From Paucimonas sp. (GTDB taxonomy: Bacteria; Pseudomonadota; Gammaproteobacteria; Pseudomonadales; Pseudomonadaceae): a stretch of 64,000 bases of DNA. The first letter of the stretch is position 1. Each line of letters starts with the position of its first letter. The notes below the pieces were generated by a model that was given only the letters and a program-made list of their open reading frames with translations, did no database searches and was not told the DNA's origin. Positions 1-8,594 of the stretch are shown here, piece after piece. The DNA is taken from positions 20,854 to 84,853 of the forward strand of contig JAIRVG010000086.1 of the NCBI GenBank assembly GCA_031253995.1. The letters run 5' to 3'. Position numbers and translations under genes: made by a program.

Positions 1-993
1 GACGATTCGCAGCCCGCGCAAAGCGTCTCCAACCTCTATGACGAGGCCAGCGGCTTCTTCGGCGGTGGCAAGTTCAGCATCGAGACCGGTCTCACCTACT
101 CCCGCTACGACACCAAGCAACTGGTGCTCAACGGTTTCCTGGCGCTGGACTCGATCTTCCTCGGCGACATCAACCTCGATCGCATCAAGTCCGACACCTG
201 GACCCTGGACCTGACCGCGCGCTACAACCTGGACAACCGTTGGCAGTTCGACGTCAACGTGCCCGTCGTCTATCGCGAGACCAAATTCCAGTCCGGCGGA
301 GCCAGTGGTACGCCGGATGACGCCGGCGGCGCGGCCAATGCGCTGTCGGAAGAAAGCGTGACCCGCGACCCGACCATCGGCGACGTCAACTTCGGCGTGG
401 CCTACAAGTTCATGGACGAGTCGGAATATGCCCCGGATGCGGTGTTCAGCCTGCGGGTCAAGGCGCCTACGGGCAAGGATCCCTATGGCATCAAGTTCCG
501 CACCTCGCCCACCAACAGCAGCCTGAGCTACCCGGAATCGCTGCCCACCGGCAACGGCGTCTGGTCCATCAGCCCGGGGATCTCGCTGGTCAAGACCTTC
601 GACCCGGCCGTGTTGTTCGGCAGCCTGTCCTACACCTACAACCTGGAAGAATCGTTCGACGACACCAGCACCACCGAGAACCAGAAGGTGGGTGGCAAGG
701 TCAGGCTGGGTAACAGCTGGCAGATCGGCGCCGGGGTTGCCTTCGCCCTGAACGAGAAGATGAGCATGTCGTTCTCGGTGTCGGACGTGATCCAGCGGCG
801 TTCGAAGATCAAGCAGGATGGCGACTCGTCCTATACCTCCGTGATCAACAGCGACGCCAACGCGGCCTACTTCAACATCGGCATGACCCTGGCCGCCACC
901 CCCAACCTGACCATCGTGCCGAGCCTGTCCATCGGCTTGACCGACGATGCGCCGGACTTCTCCTTCGGCCTGAAATTCCCGTACTACTTCTGA
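1..993 (+). CDS. Outer-membrane beta-barrel protein (transporter-like), 5' end outside window
   Basis: The frame is open from base 1, so the true start lies upstream; 330 residues are visible. The sequence alternates polar and hydrophobic residues in about ten strand-like blocks separated by Asp/Gly/Ser-rich turns and ends in Phe (FPYYF), the usual C-terminal signature of BAM-assembled barrels. It resembles the generic 'transporter' barrels related to the phenol-MetA family, or the FapF-like barrels found beside C39 peptidases in Pseudomonas; I cannot choose between them without the missing N-terminus. A strong terminator follows directly. An internal GTG at 124 is not a credible start, because homologous-looking barrel sequence continues upstream of it. 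Confidence 0.7.
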   Translation, partial: DDSQPAQSVSNLYDEASGFFGGGKFSIETGLTYSRYDTKQLVLNGFLALDSIFLGDINLDRIKSDTWTLDLTARYNLDNRWQFDVNVPVVYRETKFQSGGASGTPDDAGGAANALSEESVTRDPTIGDVNFGVAYKFMDESEYAPDAVFSLRVKAPTGKDPYGIKFRTSPTNSSLSYPESLPTGNGVWSISPGISLVKTFDPAVLFGSLSYTYNLEESFDDTSTTENQKVGGKVRLGNSWQIGAGVAFALNEKMSMSFSVSDVIQRRSKIKQDGDSSYTSVINSDANAAYFNIGMTLAATPNLTIVPSLSIGLTDDAPDFSFGLKFPYYF

Positions 994-1001
994 GAAAAGC
1001 C

Positions 1002-1033
1002 AAAGGGGACCGTTCAAGGTCCCCTTTTCTTTT
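1002..1033 (+). terminator. Rho-independent terminator of the barrel gene
   Basis: A perfect 10-bp stem (AAAGGGGACC/GGTCCCCTTT) with a 6-nt loop is followed by a T-rich tail (TCTTTT). It starts 8 bases after the stop codon and separates the barrel gene from the convergent sigma-54 regulator. Confidence 0.9.
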
Positions 1034-1065
1034 GTGGCGATTCAGCTCCTACGGTCAGCGAATGC

Positions 1066-2394
1066 CTAGCGGATCTGATGCTTGTGCAGCAACCGGTAGA
1101 AGGTCGGCCGCGACACCCCCAGCACCTTCGCCGCAATACTCAGGTTGTCACTGTGCCGGTTGAGCACATCGCACAGCGCCTGACGCTCGGCCTGGTGCTT
1201 GTAGTCTTCCAGCGTGCCCATGGGCGCTATCACGTTGTGCTGTTCATGCAGCCCCAGGTCCTGCGGCTCGATCTGCCGCCCTTCCGCCAGCACCAGGCCG
1301 CGGCGCACCCGGTTGGCCAGCTCGCGCACATTGCCCGGCCAGTCATGCCGGCCCATGGCACTCAGGGCACCTTCGCTGAAGGTCCGTGGCCGGCGCCCGG
1401 TTTCCTGGCTATAGAAGCGCGAGAAATGACTGGCCAGCATCGACAGGTCGCCATGCCGGTCCCGTAGCGGCGCAGTCACCACCTGCAGCACGTTCAGGCG
1501 GTAATACAGGTCTTCGCGAAAACGCCCGGTGACAATGGCGCTTTCCAGGTCGACGTGGGTCGCCGCCAGCACCCGCACATCCACGGCGATCGGCTGGCTG
1601 CCGCCAACCCGCTCGATATGCTTCTCCTGGAGAAAACGCAGGAGATTGGCTTGCAATTCCAAGGGAAGATCGCCGATCTCGTCGAGAAACAGCGTGCCAC
1701 CGTTGGCCGCCTCGATCCGCCCGACCTTGCGCTGGTGGGCGCCGGTGAACGCGCCCTTCTCATGGCCGAACAGCTCGGACTGGATCAGGTGCTCGGGGAT
1801 CGCCCCGCAGTTGATCGCCACGAAGGGCTTGTCATGGCGCAATGACTGGCGGTGCAGGGTTCGCGCCACCAGCTCCTTGCCGGTGCCGCTTTCGCCGCGG
1901 ATCAGCACTGGCGACTCGGTGGGCGCCAGCTTGCTCAGCAACTTGCGCAACTCGCGGATCGGCCGGCTCTCGCCCAGCAACTCGTGCTCCGGCTCCTCGG
2001 CTTGGGCCGCGCCCTTGCTGCCACGCAGGCGGCCCATGCCGAAGGCCCGGCCGAGGATGACCTCCACCCGCGACACGTCGAACGGCAAGGTATGAAAATC
2101 GAAGAACCACTCGCAGACGAAGTCACCCACCTTCTGCGCCCGCAGCTCCTGGGGGCTGAGTACGGCGATCCATTCGGCGCCGCTGCGGCTGATCAGGTCC
2201 TTGACCGCTTCCGGGCGCTGCAGGTGCGCCGCCTGCAGGCGCAGCAGGCCGACATCGCATCGCTGCTCCAGGGCACCCGCCAGGGTACAGCTGTGCACAT
2301 CCCAGCCGACGCTGCGCAAACCGGGGAGAAGACGGTGGCAGTCGTCACAGGGATCGACGACCAGCAAGCGGCGTTGCGGGGCGGGCTCGTGCAT
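1066..2394 (-). CDS. Sigma-54-dependent transcriptional activator with VpsR-like N-terminal domain
   Basis: A 442-residue bacterial enhancer-binding protein. The N-terminal ~130 residues form a degenerate receiver-like (VpsR-type) domain. The AAA+ domain follows, with Walker A GESGTGKE (about residue 167), the sigma-54-contacting GAFTGA loop (about 215), Walker B GTLFLDEIGDL and the R-finger region. A Fis-type helix-turn-helix ends the protein (AAKVLGVSRPTFYRLL). The receiver-like domain does not keep an obvious phosphorylation pocket, as in VpsR, which responds to c-di-GMP; that response is only an inference here. The ATG has a good ribosome site (AGGAAAG). It converges on the barrel gene, so it need not regulate it. 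No -24/-12 promoter was found in the 325 bp upstream. Confidence 0.88.
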   Translation of the reverse strand: MHEPAPQRRLLVVDPCDDCHRLLPGLRSVGWDVHSCTLAGALEQRCDVGLLRLQAAHLQRPEAVKDLISRSGAEWIAVLSPQELRAQKVGDFVCEWFFDFHTLPFDVSRVEVILGRAFGMGRLRGSKGAAQAEEPEHELLGESRPIRELRKLLSKLAPTESPVLIRGESGTGKELVARTLHRQSLRHDKPFVAINCGAIPEHLIQSELFGHEKGAFTGAHQRKVGRIEAANGGTLFLDEIGDLPLELQANLLRFLQEKHIERVGGSQPIAVDVRVLAATHVDLESAIVTGRFREDLYYRLNVLQVVTAPLRDRHGDLSMLASHFSRFYSQETGRRPRTFSEGALSAMGRHDWPGNVRELANRVRRGLVLAEGRQIEPQDLGLHEQHNVIAPMGTLEDYKHQAERQALCDVLNRHSDNLSIAAKVLGVSRPTFYRLLHKHQIR

Positions 2395-2719
2395 GATCTT
2401 TCCTTGACGTCAATTATTGGAAAGTCGATTGGAAACAGTATCTTGGCTGACCTGCCTGTAACGGTAGCAACGAACGCCAACACCTCCCCTACCGTCTGTC
2501 CGCCGAAAAATTCAATTACATTTACTTCATGGAATTTTCCTTCCAATTCAACGTCACAAGCGCCAGGAAAAAAACAGATGTCCGGGCGTTGAATAAAAAA
2601 TTTCTCGAACGGTGTGACTTACCCCGTTACTTCGGACATCAGTACAAATAACCTGCCGCCGCGCACGATGCGCCGGCAACTTCAATTTCGCTGTCTGGGA
2701 CCATAGAGAGACCGAACCC
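2395..2719. other. AT-rich intergenic region between divergent genes
   Basis: This 325-bp spacer lies between the sigma-54 activator (leftward) and the small protein gene (rightward) and must carry both promoters. It is clearly more AT-rich than its surroundings. I see no GG-N10-GC sigma-54 element and no good terminator or riboswitch. Confidence 0.4.
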
Positions 2720-2986
2720 ATGAACGCTCCGCTGCGTGTCAACGAAGCCCTGCTGATTGCCGACCACGCCTTCGAACCTTTCCAGTGCGTTGCCTGGGAT
2801 GTCCCGAACGGTTCCGGTGAGCTAAGCCTGGCGGTGATCGACAGGACCAGCAACCGCATTGGCAGCAAGCAAGTATCGAGCAGCACTTACTCCGACCCGG
2901 CGCAATGGGCAGACCTGATCGAAGAAGTCCGCTCCGAACTGCGGCAAAAGGGTTATGACCTGCAACCCTGGAGCAGGCCGCTCTAA
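2720..2986 (+). CDS. Small conserved protein of unknown function
   Basis: This 88-residue soluble protein starts at an ATG preceded by a purine-rich site (GAGAGACC). There is no signal peptide or membrane segment. The sequence is mixed alpha/beta with an acidic C-terminal helix (WADLIEEVRSELRQKG). I do not recognise a family; the composition and codon use fit a native Pseudomonas gene. It stands alone, divergent from the sigma-54 activator and followed at once by a palindromic repeat that probably ends its transcript. Confidence 0.6.
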   Translation: MNAPLRVNEALLIADHAFEPFQCVAWDVPNGSGELSLAVIDRTSNRIGSKQVSSSTYSDPAQWADLIEEVRSELRQKGYDLQPWSRPL

Positions 2987-3165
2987 GCAGCTGTAAGCTG
3001 CAAGTTATAAGCCGCAAGAAAGAGCAATCCGCGGCGCCACTGCTTTCTCTTGAAGCTTGTAACTTGCAACTGATCCAAGCAGCCGCAAGTTATAAGCGGC
3101 AAGAAAGAGCAATCCGCAACACCGCTGCTTTCTCTTGCAGCTTGAAACTTGTAACTTGCAGCTGC
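2985..3165. repeat. Two tandem copies of a ~90-bp palindromic element
   Basis: Each unit opens with AAGCAGC-type sequence followed by GCAAGTTATAAGC. It carries GCAAGAAAGAGCAATCCGC in the middle and closes with TGCTTTCTCTTG and CTTGTAACTTGCA. The ends of each unit are imperfect inverted repeats of each other, so each copy can fold into a long hairpin. The pair fills the gap between the small protein gene and the vWA gene end. This is a Pseudomonas REP-like repeat class; I name no specific family. Confidence 0.75.
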
Positions 3166-3167
3166 GG

Positions 3168-3896
3168 TTACCGCAACTCATCGATATGCCGATAGTCGGA
3201 TTGCAACTCATCGGCAAGCTGGCGGGCCCGCCCCAGACGAATCGGCGCACGCTCTACATCGATCAACAAGGTGTCGCAGGGCAACGCCCGTACCTTCTTT
3301 TCCATGCGCAACCGCCCGTCCGTCAGCACCAGGCAACGTTGGCGCTCGCCAGGAAACTGCCGCTGGCGGCGTAGCAGCCATTCTCGCGCTTCCTCCAGCG
3401 CAGCCAGCAATGGCGTCCCCCCTCCCGCTCCCAAACCTGCCAGCCATGGCTGCAAGGCCGCCGAGGCCTTCAGGCCGTGACGCTGCCAGCGCGGCGCATT
3501 GCCGCTGGCAGTCAGCAGCGCCAGGCGCGCGCGGGCGCGATAGGCCTGGTCGAAGAAGGTCGCCAGTACGCCCTTGGCCCGGCTCAGCGCCTGATGGCGC
3601 CGGGTCGAGGCCGAGGCGTCGACGATCACCAGCCACAGTTCGGGGGGCTCGGCGCTGCGCTGCTGCCAGCGCAGGTCGCCCCGCTGGCGTGGACGTCCCT
3701 GCAGCAGGGTCGCCGGCCAGTCGAGCCGGCCCTGCCCGGCCGGGCGCCCACGGCCGCGCGGGCCCTGGGCGAGCCGACCGGCCTTGGGCCTGGCATCCGC
3801 GCTGGCGCGGGCGCGGATGCTCAGGGCTTTTTTGGCCAGCTCGGTACCTCGCGCCGGGCCCCTGCCGCCACGGGCTGGGCAGGCATCTCGCCCCAC
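3168..3896 (-). CDS. vWA-domain (ChlD C-terminal) reading frame
   Basis: This frame encodes the vWA half: MIDAS DASAS, a Thr in GGGTPL, an Asp in VLTDG, and a basic linker before it. Its only independent start options are a GTG at 3896, deep inside the chlI tail with a poor ribosome site, or non-standard codons. The frame is open through the heptamer at 3833-3827. I therefore think it is mainly expressed as the C-terminal half of the frameshift fusion (219 residues after the shift). A free-standing protein of up to 242 residues remains possible. Confidence 0.65.
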   Translation of the reverse strand: MGRDACPARGGRGPARGTELAKKALSIRARASADARPKAGRLAQGPRGRGRPAGQGRLDWPATLLQGRPRQRGDLRWQQRSAEPPELWLVIVDASASTRRHQALSRAKGVLATFFDQAYRARARLALLTASGNAPRWQRHGLKASAALQPWLAGLGAGGGTPLLAALEEAREWLLRRQRQFPGERQRCLVLTDGRLRMEKKVRALPCDTLLIDVERAPIRLGRARQLADELQSDYRHIDELR

Positions 3897-4828
3897 TGCC
3901 CGCTTTGCGCTTGCGGTGTTTGTGGCTGGGCACCGGCCTGCGGAGGCGTTGCCGGCGGCTGCGCACCGGAATCATCGCGCGCCTGGCGGCGATGACGCAG
4001 GGCAAACTCTGCTACCGCCTCGATATCCGCATCCTCGATCGCCGCCGCGCCGCGCCAGGCCGCGTGGGCCCTGGCGCCGCGCCACCAGACCAGGTCGGCA
4101 CGCAGGCCATCGACACCGGCCTCGAAGCAGCGCGCGGTAATCACGTCCAGGGAACGATCATCCAGCGCGATCGCCGCCAGGCGCTGCCGCGCCTCCTGGC
4201 AACGCTGGCGCAGTTCACCCTGGGCCGTTGCCCATTCGGCGCAGAACGCCGCCGGATCGCTGTCGAAGGCCAGGCGCCGGCGCAGGATCTGCCCGCGCGC
4301 CTGCGGCAGCGGCTGGCCCTGCAGGGCGACGTTGAAGCCAAAGCGATCCAGCAACTGCGGACGCAACTCGCCCTCTTCCGGGTTCATCGTGCCGATCAGC
4401 ACGAAGCGCGCGCTGTGCCGGTGGGACAGGCCGTCGCGCTCGATGCGGTTGGTGCCGCTGGCGGCGACGTCCAGCAGCAGGTCCACCAGGTGATCCGGCA
4501 GCAGGTTGACTTCATCGACGTAGAGCACGCCGCCATCGGCCTTGGCCAGCACGCCGGGAGAAAACTGCACGCGGCCCTGCCCCAGCGCGGCATCCAGGTC
4601 CAGGGTGCCGACCAGGCGTTCCTCGCTGGCCCCCAGCGGCAGGGTCACGAACGGCCCCTCGCCGAGCAGGTCGGCCAGGCCACGGGCCAGGGTGCTCTTG
4701 GCCATGCCCCGCGGGCCCTCGATCAGCACGCCGCCGATTTTCGGGTCGATGGCGGTGAGGCACAGCGCCAGCTTCAGCTCGTCGGCGCCGACCACCGCGG
4801 CCAGGGGAAAGTGCACGGGTTCAGTCAT
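3168..4828 (-). CDS. chlD: Predicted ChlI-ChlD fusion made by -1 programmed frameshift (chelatase medium subunit)
   Basis: If ribosomes slip back one base on the A-AAA-AAG heptamer at 3833-3827, they bypass the TGA at 3823-3821 and continue in the vWA frame. The product is 553 residues: an AAA+ ChlI-like domain (1 to ~230), a low-complexity Pro/Gln linker, and a vWA domain with MIDAS (DASAS, then GGGTPL and TDG). That is the layout of a ChlD/CobT-type medium subunit. The shorter unshifted product would be the small subunit. It starts 1 base after cobN, so it is translated in the same operon. Programmed frameshifting in chlD genes of B12 producers has been described (Antonov, 2020, as I recall it). 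The frameshift itself is inferred from the sequence. Confidence 0.7.
3793..3850 (-). promoter_or_regulatory. Programmed -1 ribosomal frameshift cassette
   Basis: Read on the minus strand: an SD-like GAGGT (3850-3846), a 12-nt gap, the heptamer A-AAA-AAG in the zero frame of chlI (3833-3827), a 6-nt spacer CCCTGA containing the stop, then a perfect 10-bp GC-rich hairpin GCATCCGCGC/GCGCGGATGC with an 8-nt loop (3820-3793). This is the same arrangement as the dnaX frameshift site of E. coli (upstream SD, A-AAA-AAG, downstream stem). The -1 frame entered is exactly the vWA frame. Confidence 0.82.
3821..4828 (-). CDS. chlI: Magnesium/cobalt chelatase small subunit, ChlI-like AAA+ ATPase
   Basis: This 335-residue product results from normal termination. 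It has Walker A GPRGMAKST (about residue 38), Walker B VLYVDEVNLLPD, sensor-like IGTMNPEEGEL and an arginine-finger region LLDRFGF, all typical of ChlI/BchI. With CobN and the vWA subunit it would power cobalt insertion into hydrogenobyrinate a,c-diamide. The ATG overlaps the preceding stop region as TGAAATG, showing translational coupling to cobN. A Pro/Gln-rich tail precedes the stop, which sits directly after the slippery sequence. Confidence 0.9.
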   Translation of the reverse strand: MTEPVHFPLAAVVGADELKLALCLTAIDPKIGGVLIEGPRGMAKSTLARGLADLLGEGPFVTLPLGASEERLVGTLDLDAALGQGRVQFSPGVLAKADGGVLYVDEVNLLPDHLVDLLLDVAASGTNRIERDGLSHRHSARFVLIGTMNPEEGELRPQLLDRFGFNVALQGQPLPQARGQILRRRLAFDSDPAAFCAEWATAQGELRQRCQEARQRLAAIALDDRSLDVITARCFEAGVDGLRADLVWWRGARAHAAWRGAAAIEDADIEAVAEFALRHRRQARDDSGAQPPATPPQAGAQPQTPQAQSGQWGEMPAQPVAAGARREVPSWPKKP

Positions 4829-4829
4829 T

Positions 4830-7800
4830 TCAGGTCTCTTCCTCGCCGTCCAGCAACTGTTCTTCGAGGGCCTGGCGGTAGTCGCCGGGCTCCTCCCAGA
4901 GGCCACGCTGCTGGGCCTCGACCAGGCGCTCGGTGATTTCCCGCAGCGCCTCGGGGTTGTGCTGGCGGATGAATTCGCGGGTCGCGGCGTCGAGCACGTA
5001 GGCATCGGCCAGCGACTGGTAATGATGGTCGTCGATCAGGTGGGTAGTAGCGTCGAAGGCGAACAGGTTGTCCACCGTCGCCGCCAGCTCGAAGGCGCCC
5101 TTGTAGCCGTGGCGCTTGACCCCGTCGATCCACTTGGGATTGAGCGCACGGGCACGGATCACCCGGTTCAGCTCTTCCTTCAGGGTACGGATGCGCGGGC
5201 GCTCCGGCTGGCTGTGGTCGCCGTGGTAGCTGGCCACCGTGCGCCCGCCCAGGCTTTCCACGGCGGCGAGCATGCCGCCCTGGAACTGGTAGTAGTCGTT
5301 GGAATCGAGCAGGTCGTGCTCGTGGTTGTCCTGGTTCTGCAGCACCGCCTGGACCTGGCTCAGCCGCTTGGCGAAATGGCCACGGGCCTCGGTGCCGTCG
5401 TCGGCGCCGCCATAGGCATAGCCTCCGTGGTTGAGGTAGACCTCCGCCAGATCCTCGCGGCTGTGCCATAGGCGCCCATCGATGGCGTTCTGCACCCCGG
5501 CGCCATAGGCCCCGGGCTTGGCCCCGAACACCCGCCAGCCGGCCTGACGCCGTGCCTGCTCTTCGTCCAGGCCGCTGGCCAGCAGTTCGGCGCGCTCGCT
5601 GCGCACCCGCGCCGCCAGCGGGTTGAGGTCGTCCGGCTCGTCCAGCGCCGCCACCGCCTGCACGGCGGCGTCGAACAGCTTGATCAGGTTGCCGAAGGCG
5701 TCGCGGAAGAACCCGGAGACCCGCAGGGTCACGTCGACCCGGGGCCGGTCCAGCAGGCTCAGGGGCAGGATCTCGAAGTCGTCGACCCGATGGCTGCCCG
5801 CCGCCCACACCGGGCGCACACCCATCAGGGCCATGGCCTGGGCGATATCGTCGCCGCCGGTGCGCATGGTCGCCGTGCCCCACACCGACAGGCCGAGCTG
5901 GCGCAGGTGGTCGCCGTGGTCCTGCAGGTGGCGTTCGAGGATCAGGCTGGCCGAGGCGAAGCCCAGGCGCCAGGCCGTGGCGGTGGGCAGGTTGCGCACA
6001 TCGACGGTATAGAAGTTGCGCCCGGTGGGCAGCACGTCAAGCCGACCGCGGCTGGGCGCGCCGCTGGGGCCGGCGGGGACGAAGCGACCGTCCAGTGCGG
6101 CCAGCACGCCTTGCATCTCGGCGGCCCCGCAGCTGTCCAGTTGCGGGGCGACCTGCTCGCGCAGTGCGTCGAGCACGGCGTGGACGTCCTGCCAGCGCTC
6201 GTCCTGCGGCAATTCCAGGGTGCCGCCCAGGGCCTGCTCGATCAGTTGCGTCGAAAGGAGCTCCAGGCGCTCGCGGGTATCACCGGCCGTCCGCCAAAGG
6301 CTGTCGTCGAGTACCGCCAGCATCGGCGGCCGCGGGCCCTGCCAGGCCTCGCCCAGCTCGCAGTCCAGCGGATCGAAGCCCAGCGCCAGGGTGCGGGCCA
6401 GGGCGCGGGGCAAGCTGGCGTTGGCGCCACGGCCATCACCACGGGCCACCCGCAGCAAGGCGGCCAGGGTGTCAGTACGCAAGCGCCCCGCCGGCGACTC
6501 GCCGAACACGTGCAGGCCATCGCGGATCTGCGATTCCTTCAGGTCGCACAGATAGGTGTCCAGCCGCGGCAACCAGACGGCGGCGTCGTCCAGCGCACCG
6601 TCCAGCTGCAGTTCGCGATCGATATGATTGTCGCGCACCAGTTGCAGGATTTCCTTCTGCAACTCCACGGCCCGCCGCGGATCCAGCAGTTGCGCTTCGT
6701 AGTACTCGTCGGCCAGGCGCTCCAGGTTGCGCAGCGGGCCGTAGGTCTCGGCGCGGGTCAGCGGTGGCATCAGGTGGTCGATGATCACCGCCTGGGTGCG
6801 GCGCTTGGCCTGGGCGCCCTCGCCCGGGTCGTTGACGATGAACGGGTAGATGTTCGGCAGCGGGCCGATCAGCGCGTCCGGCCAGCACTGCGCGGACAGG
6901 CCGACGCCTTTGCCCGGCAGCCACTCCAGGTTGCCGTGCTTGCCGACATGGATCAGCGCATCGGCGGCGAACCCGTGGCGCAGCCAGAAATAGAACGCCA
7001 GGTAGCCGTGGGGCGGAACCAGGTCGGGGTCGTGATACACCGCGCTCTGGTCCAGCTGGTAGCCACGGGCCGGCTGGATGCCGACGAAAGTCAGGCCCAG
7101 GCGCAAGCCGGCGACCATCATCCGCCCGCCGCGGAACATCGGGTCCTGCTGCGGCTCGCCCCAGCGTTCGCGCACCGCCTGCTGGTTGGCCTCGGGCAAC
7201 AAGGCGAAGGCCGCCAGGTAGTCGTCCATCGCCATGCTCTGGGCACAGGGGCGCTGGTCGAGGCTGTCGAGGTCGTTGCTGACGCCACCGAGCAGGTCAT
7301 GGATCAGTTGCGTGCCGCTGTCCGGCAGTTCGGCCACCGGGTAGCCCTGCTCGCGCAGGGCGCGGAGGATATTCAGCGCCGCCGCCGGCGTGTCCAGGCC
7401 GACGCCATTGCCGATGCGGCCATCGCGGGTCGGGTAGTTGGCCAGCACCAGGGCCACGCGCTTCTGGCCGTTGGGCAGGCGCGCCAGTTCGCACCAGCGC
7501 CGCGCCAGCTCGGCGACGAAGTCCATGCGCTCTGGCTGGGGCCGGTAGCAGACCACGTCGGACTGGCTGCGCTCGCTGCGCCAGGCCAGGTCCTTGAAGC
7601 TGATGGGCCGGGTGATGATGCGACCGTCCAGCTCCGGCAAGGCGATATGCATGGCCAGGTCGCGGGCACCAAGACCTTGCTCGCTGGCCTGCCAGCCAGG
7701 TTCGTTGTCCTGGGCGCAGATCGCCTGCAGCACCGGGATATCGCGGCGGAACGGGCGCAAGTGGGGTTGCTCGGGGCTGGACTGGGCGAAACCGGTGGTA

Positions 7801-8591
7801 TTGATGATCAGTGCGGCGCCGGTTTCATCCAGCCAGTCCTCGACCTGGGCCAGGCAGCCGGCCTCCTTGAGGCTCGCCACGGCGATCGGCAACGGGTTGA
7901 GGCCGGCAGCTTCGAGGCGCTGGCAGAACACATCGATGAAACCGGTATTCGCCGCCTGCAGGTGCGAGCGGTAGAACAGCACCGGCACCACGGCCTGCCC
8001 GGGCTGCCAGTCGGCGCGCCAGTGGGCCAGGTCGGCCTCGGCATGGCGCGGGTGATACAGGCTGGTACGAGGCAGTTGCCTGGGCTCGTCCCAGGGATAA
8101 TCGCGCCCCAGCCAGAGACTGGCGAGGCAGTTGAACAGGTTCAGCGCGTTGGCCTTGCCGCCCTGGCGCAAGAAATGCCAGAGGCGCTCGGCCGGCGCGC
8201 CGGTGATGCTGCCCAGGCTGCTCAGCTCCGGGTCCGGGCGGTCGTCGCCCGGGACCAGGATCAGCTGTACGCCACGGGCAGCCAGTTCCACCAGTTGCTC
8301 GACGCCATAGCGCCAGTAGCCGATGCCGCCGTGCAGCGACACCAGGATCACCTTGGCATGGCGCAGCACTTCATCGACATACAGGTCTACCGACGCATGG
8401 TTCTGCACCTGCATGGGGTTGGCCAGGCGCAGGCTGGGATAGTCGTCCGGCAGGTCCCGGGCGGTTTCCGCCAGCAGCGCCAGGTGCGAGTCGCCGCTGC
8501 AGAGGATCACCAGTTCGGCGGGGGTCTGGCCGAGGTCGGCGATGCTGTCGTCCGGCACGAAGCCGCCGGGCTGGGTCCGCAGCAGGTGCAT
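4830..8591 (-). CDS. cobN: Cobaltochelatase subunit CobN
   Basis: A 1253-residue large subunit of the aerobic cobaltochelatase, of normal length and homologous to ChlH. It binds the corrin ring and inserts Co(II) with ATP hydrolysis by the small and medium subunits. CobN/ChlH family blocks are visible throughout, for example ANYPTRDGRIGNGVGLDTP, HVGKHGNLEWLPGKGVGLS and VWGTATMRTGGDD. The ATG follows the cobW stop by only 3 bases, and the chlI ATG follows its own stop by 1 base, so cobW-cobN-chlI/D is one translationally coupled operon under the leftward B12 riboswitch. Confidence 0.97.
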   Translation of the reverse strand: MHLLRTQPGGFVPDDSIADLGQTPAELVILCSGDSHLALLAETARDLPDDYPSLRLANPMQVQNHASVDLYVDEVLRHAKVILVSLHGGIGYWRYGVEQLVELAARGVQLILVPGDDRPDPELSSLGSITGAPAERLWHFLRQGGKANALNLFNCLASLWLGRDYPWDEPRQLPRTSLYHPRHAEADLAHWRADWQPGQAVVPVLFYRSHLQAANTGFIDVFCQRLEAAGLNPLPIAVASLKEAGCLAQVEDWLDETGAALIINTTGFAQSSPEQPHLRPFRRDIPVLQAICAQDNEPGWQASEQGLGARDLAMHIALPELDGRIITRPISFKDLAWRSERSQSDVVCYRPQPERMDFVAELARRWCELARLPNGQKRVALVLANYPTRDGRIGNGVGLDTPAAALNILRALREQGYPVAELPDSGTQLIHDLLGGVSNDLDSLDQRPCAQSMAMDDYLAAFALLPEANQQAVRERWGEPQQDPMFRGGRMMVAGLRLGLTFVGIQPARGYQLDQSAVYHDPDLVPPHGYLAFYFWLRHGFAADALIHVGKHGNLEWLPGKGVGLSAQCWPDALIGPLPNIYPFIVNDPGEGAQAKRRTQAVIIDHLMPPLTRAETYGPLRNLERLADEYYEAQLLDPRRAVELQKEILQLVRDNHIDRELQLDGALDDAAVWLPRLDTYLCDLKESQIRDGLHVFGESPAGRLRTDTLAALLRVARGDGRGANASLPRALARTLALGFDPLDCELGEAWQGPRPPMLAVLDDSLWRTAGDTRERLELLSTQLIEQALGGTLELPQDERWQDVHAVLDALREQVAPQLDSCGAAEMQGVLAALDGRFVPAGPSGAPSRGRLDVLPTGRNFYTVDVRNLPTATAWRLGFASASLILERHLQDHGDHLRQLGLSVWGTATMRTGGDDIAQAMALMGVRPVWAAGSHRVDDFEILPLSLLDRPRVDVTLRVSGFFRDAFGNLIKLFDAAVQAVAALDEPDDLNPLAARVRSERAELLASGLDEEQARRQAGWRVFGAKPGAYGAGVQNAIDGRLWHSREDLAEVYLNHGGYAYGGADDGTEARGHFAKRLSQVQAVLQNQDNHEHDLLDSNDYYQFQGGMLAAVESLGGRTVASYHGDHSQPERPRIRTLKEELNRVIRARALNPKWIDGVKRHGYKGAFELAATVDNLFAFDATTHLIDDHHYQSLADAYVLDAATREFIRQHNPEALREITERLVEAQQRGLWEEPGDYRQALEEQLLDGEEET

Positions 8592-8594
8592 GGA

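Noticed and set aside
1066..2394. Local sigma-54 activator as regulator of the organosulfur operons
   Set aside because: It is VpsR-like, over 30 kb away, and sulfur-source control in Pseudomonas is known for SfnR-type proteins. No evidence links the two.
3410..4936. Plus-strand 508-codon frame
   Set aside because: Antisense to chlI/vWA; Arg/Pro/Gly-rich shadow without ribosome site.
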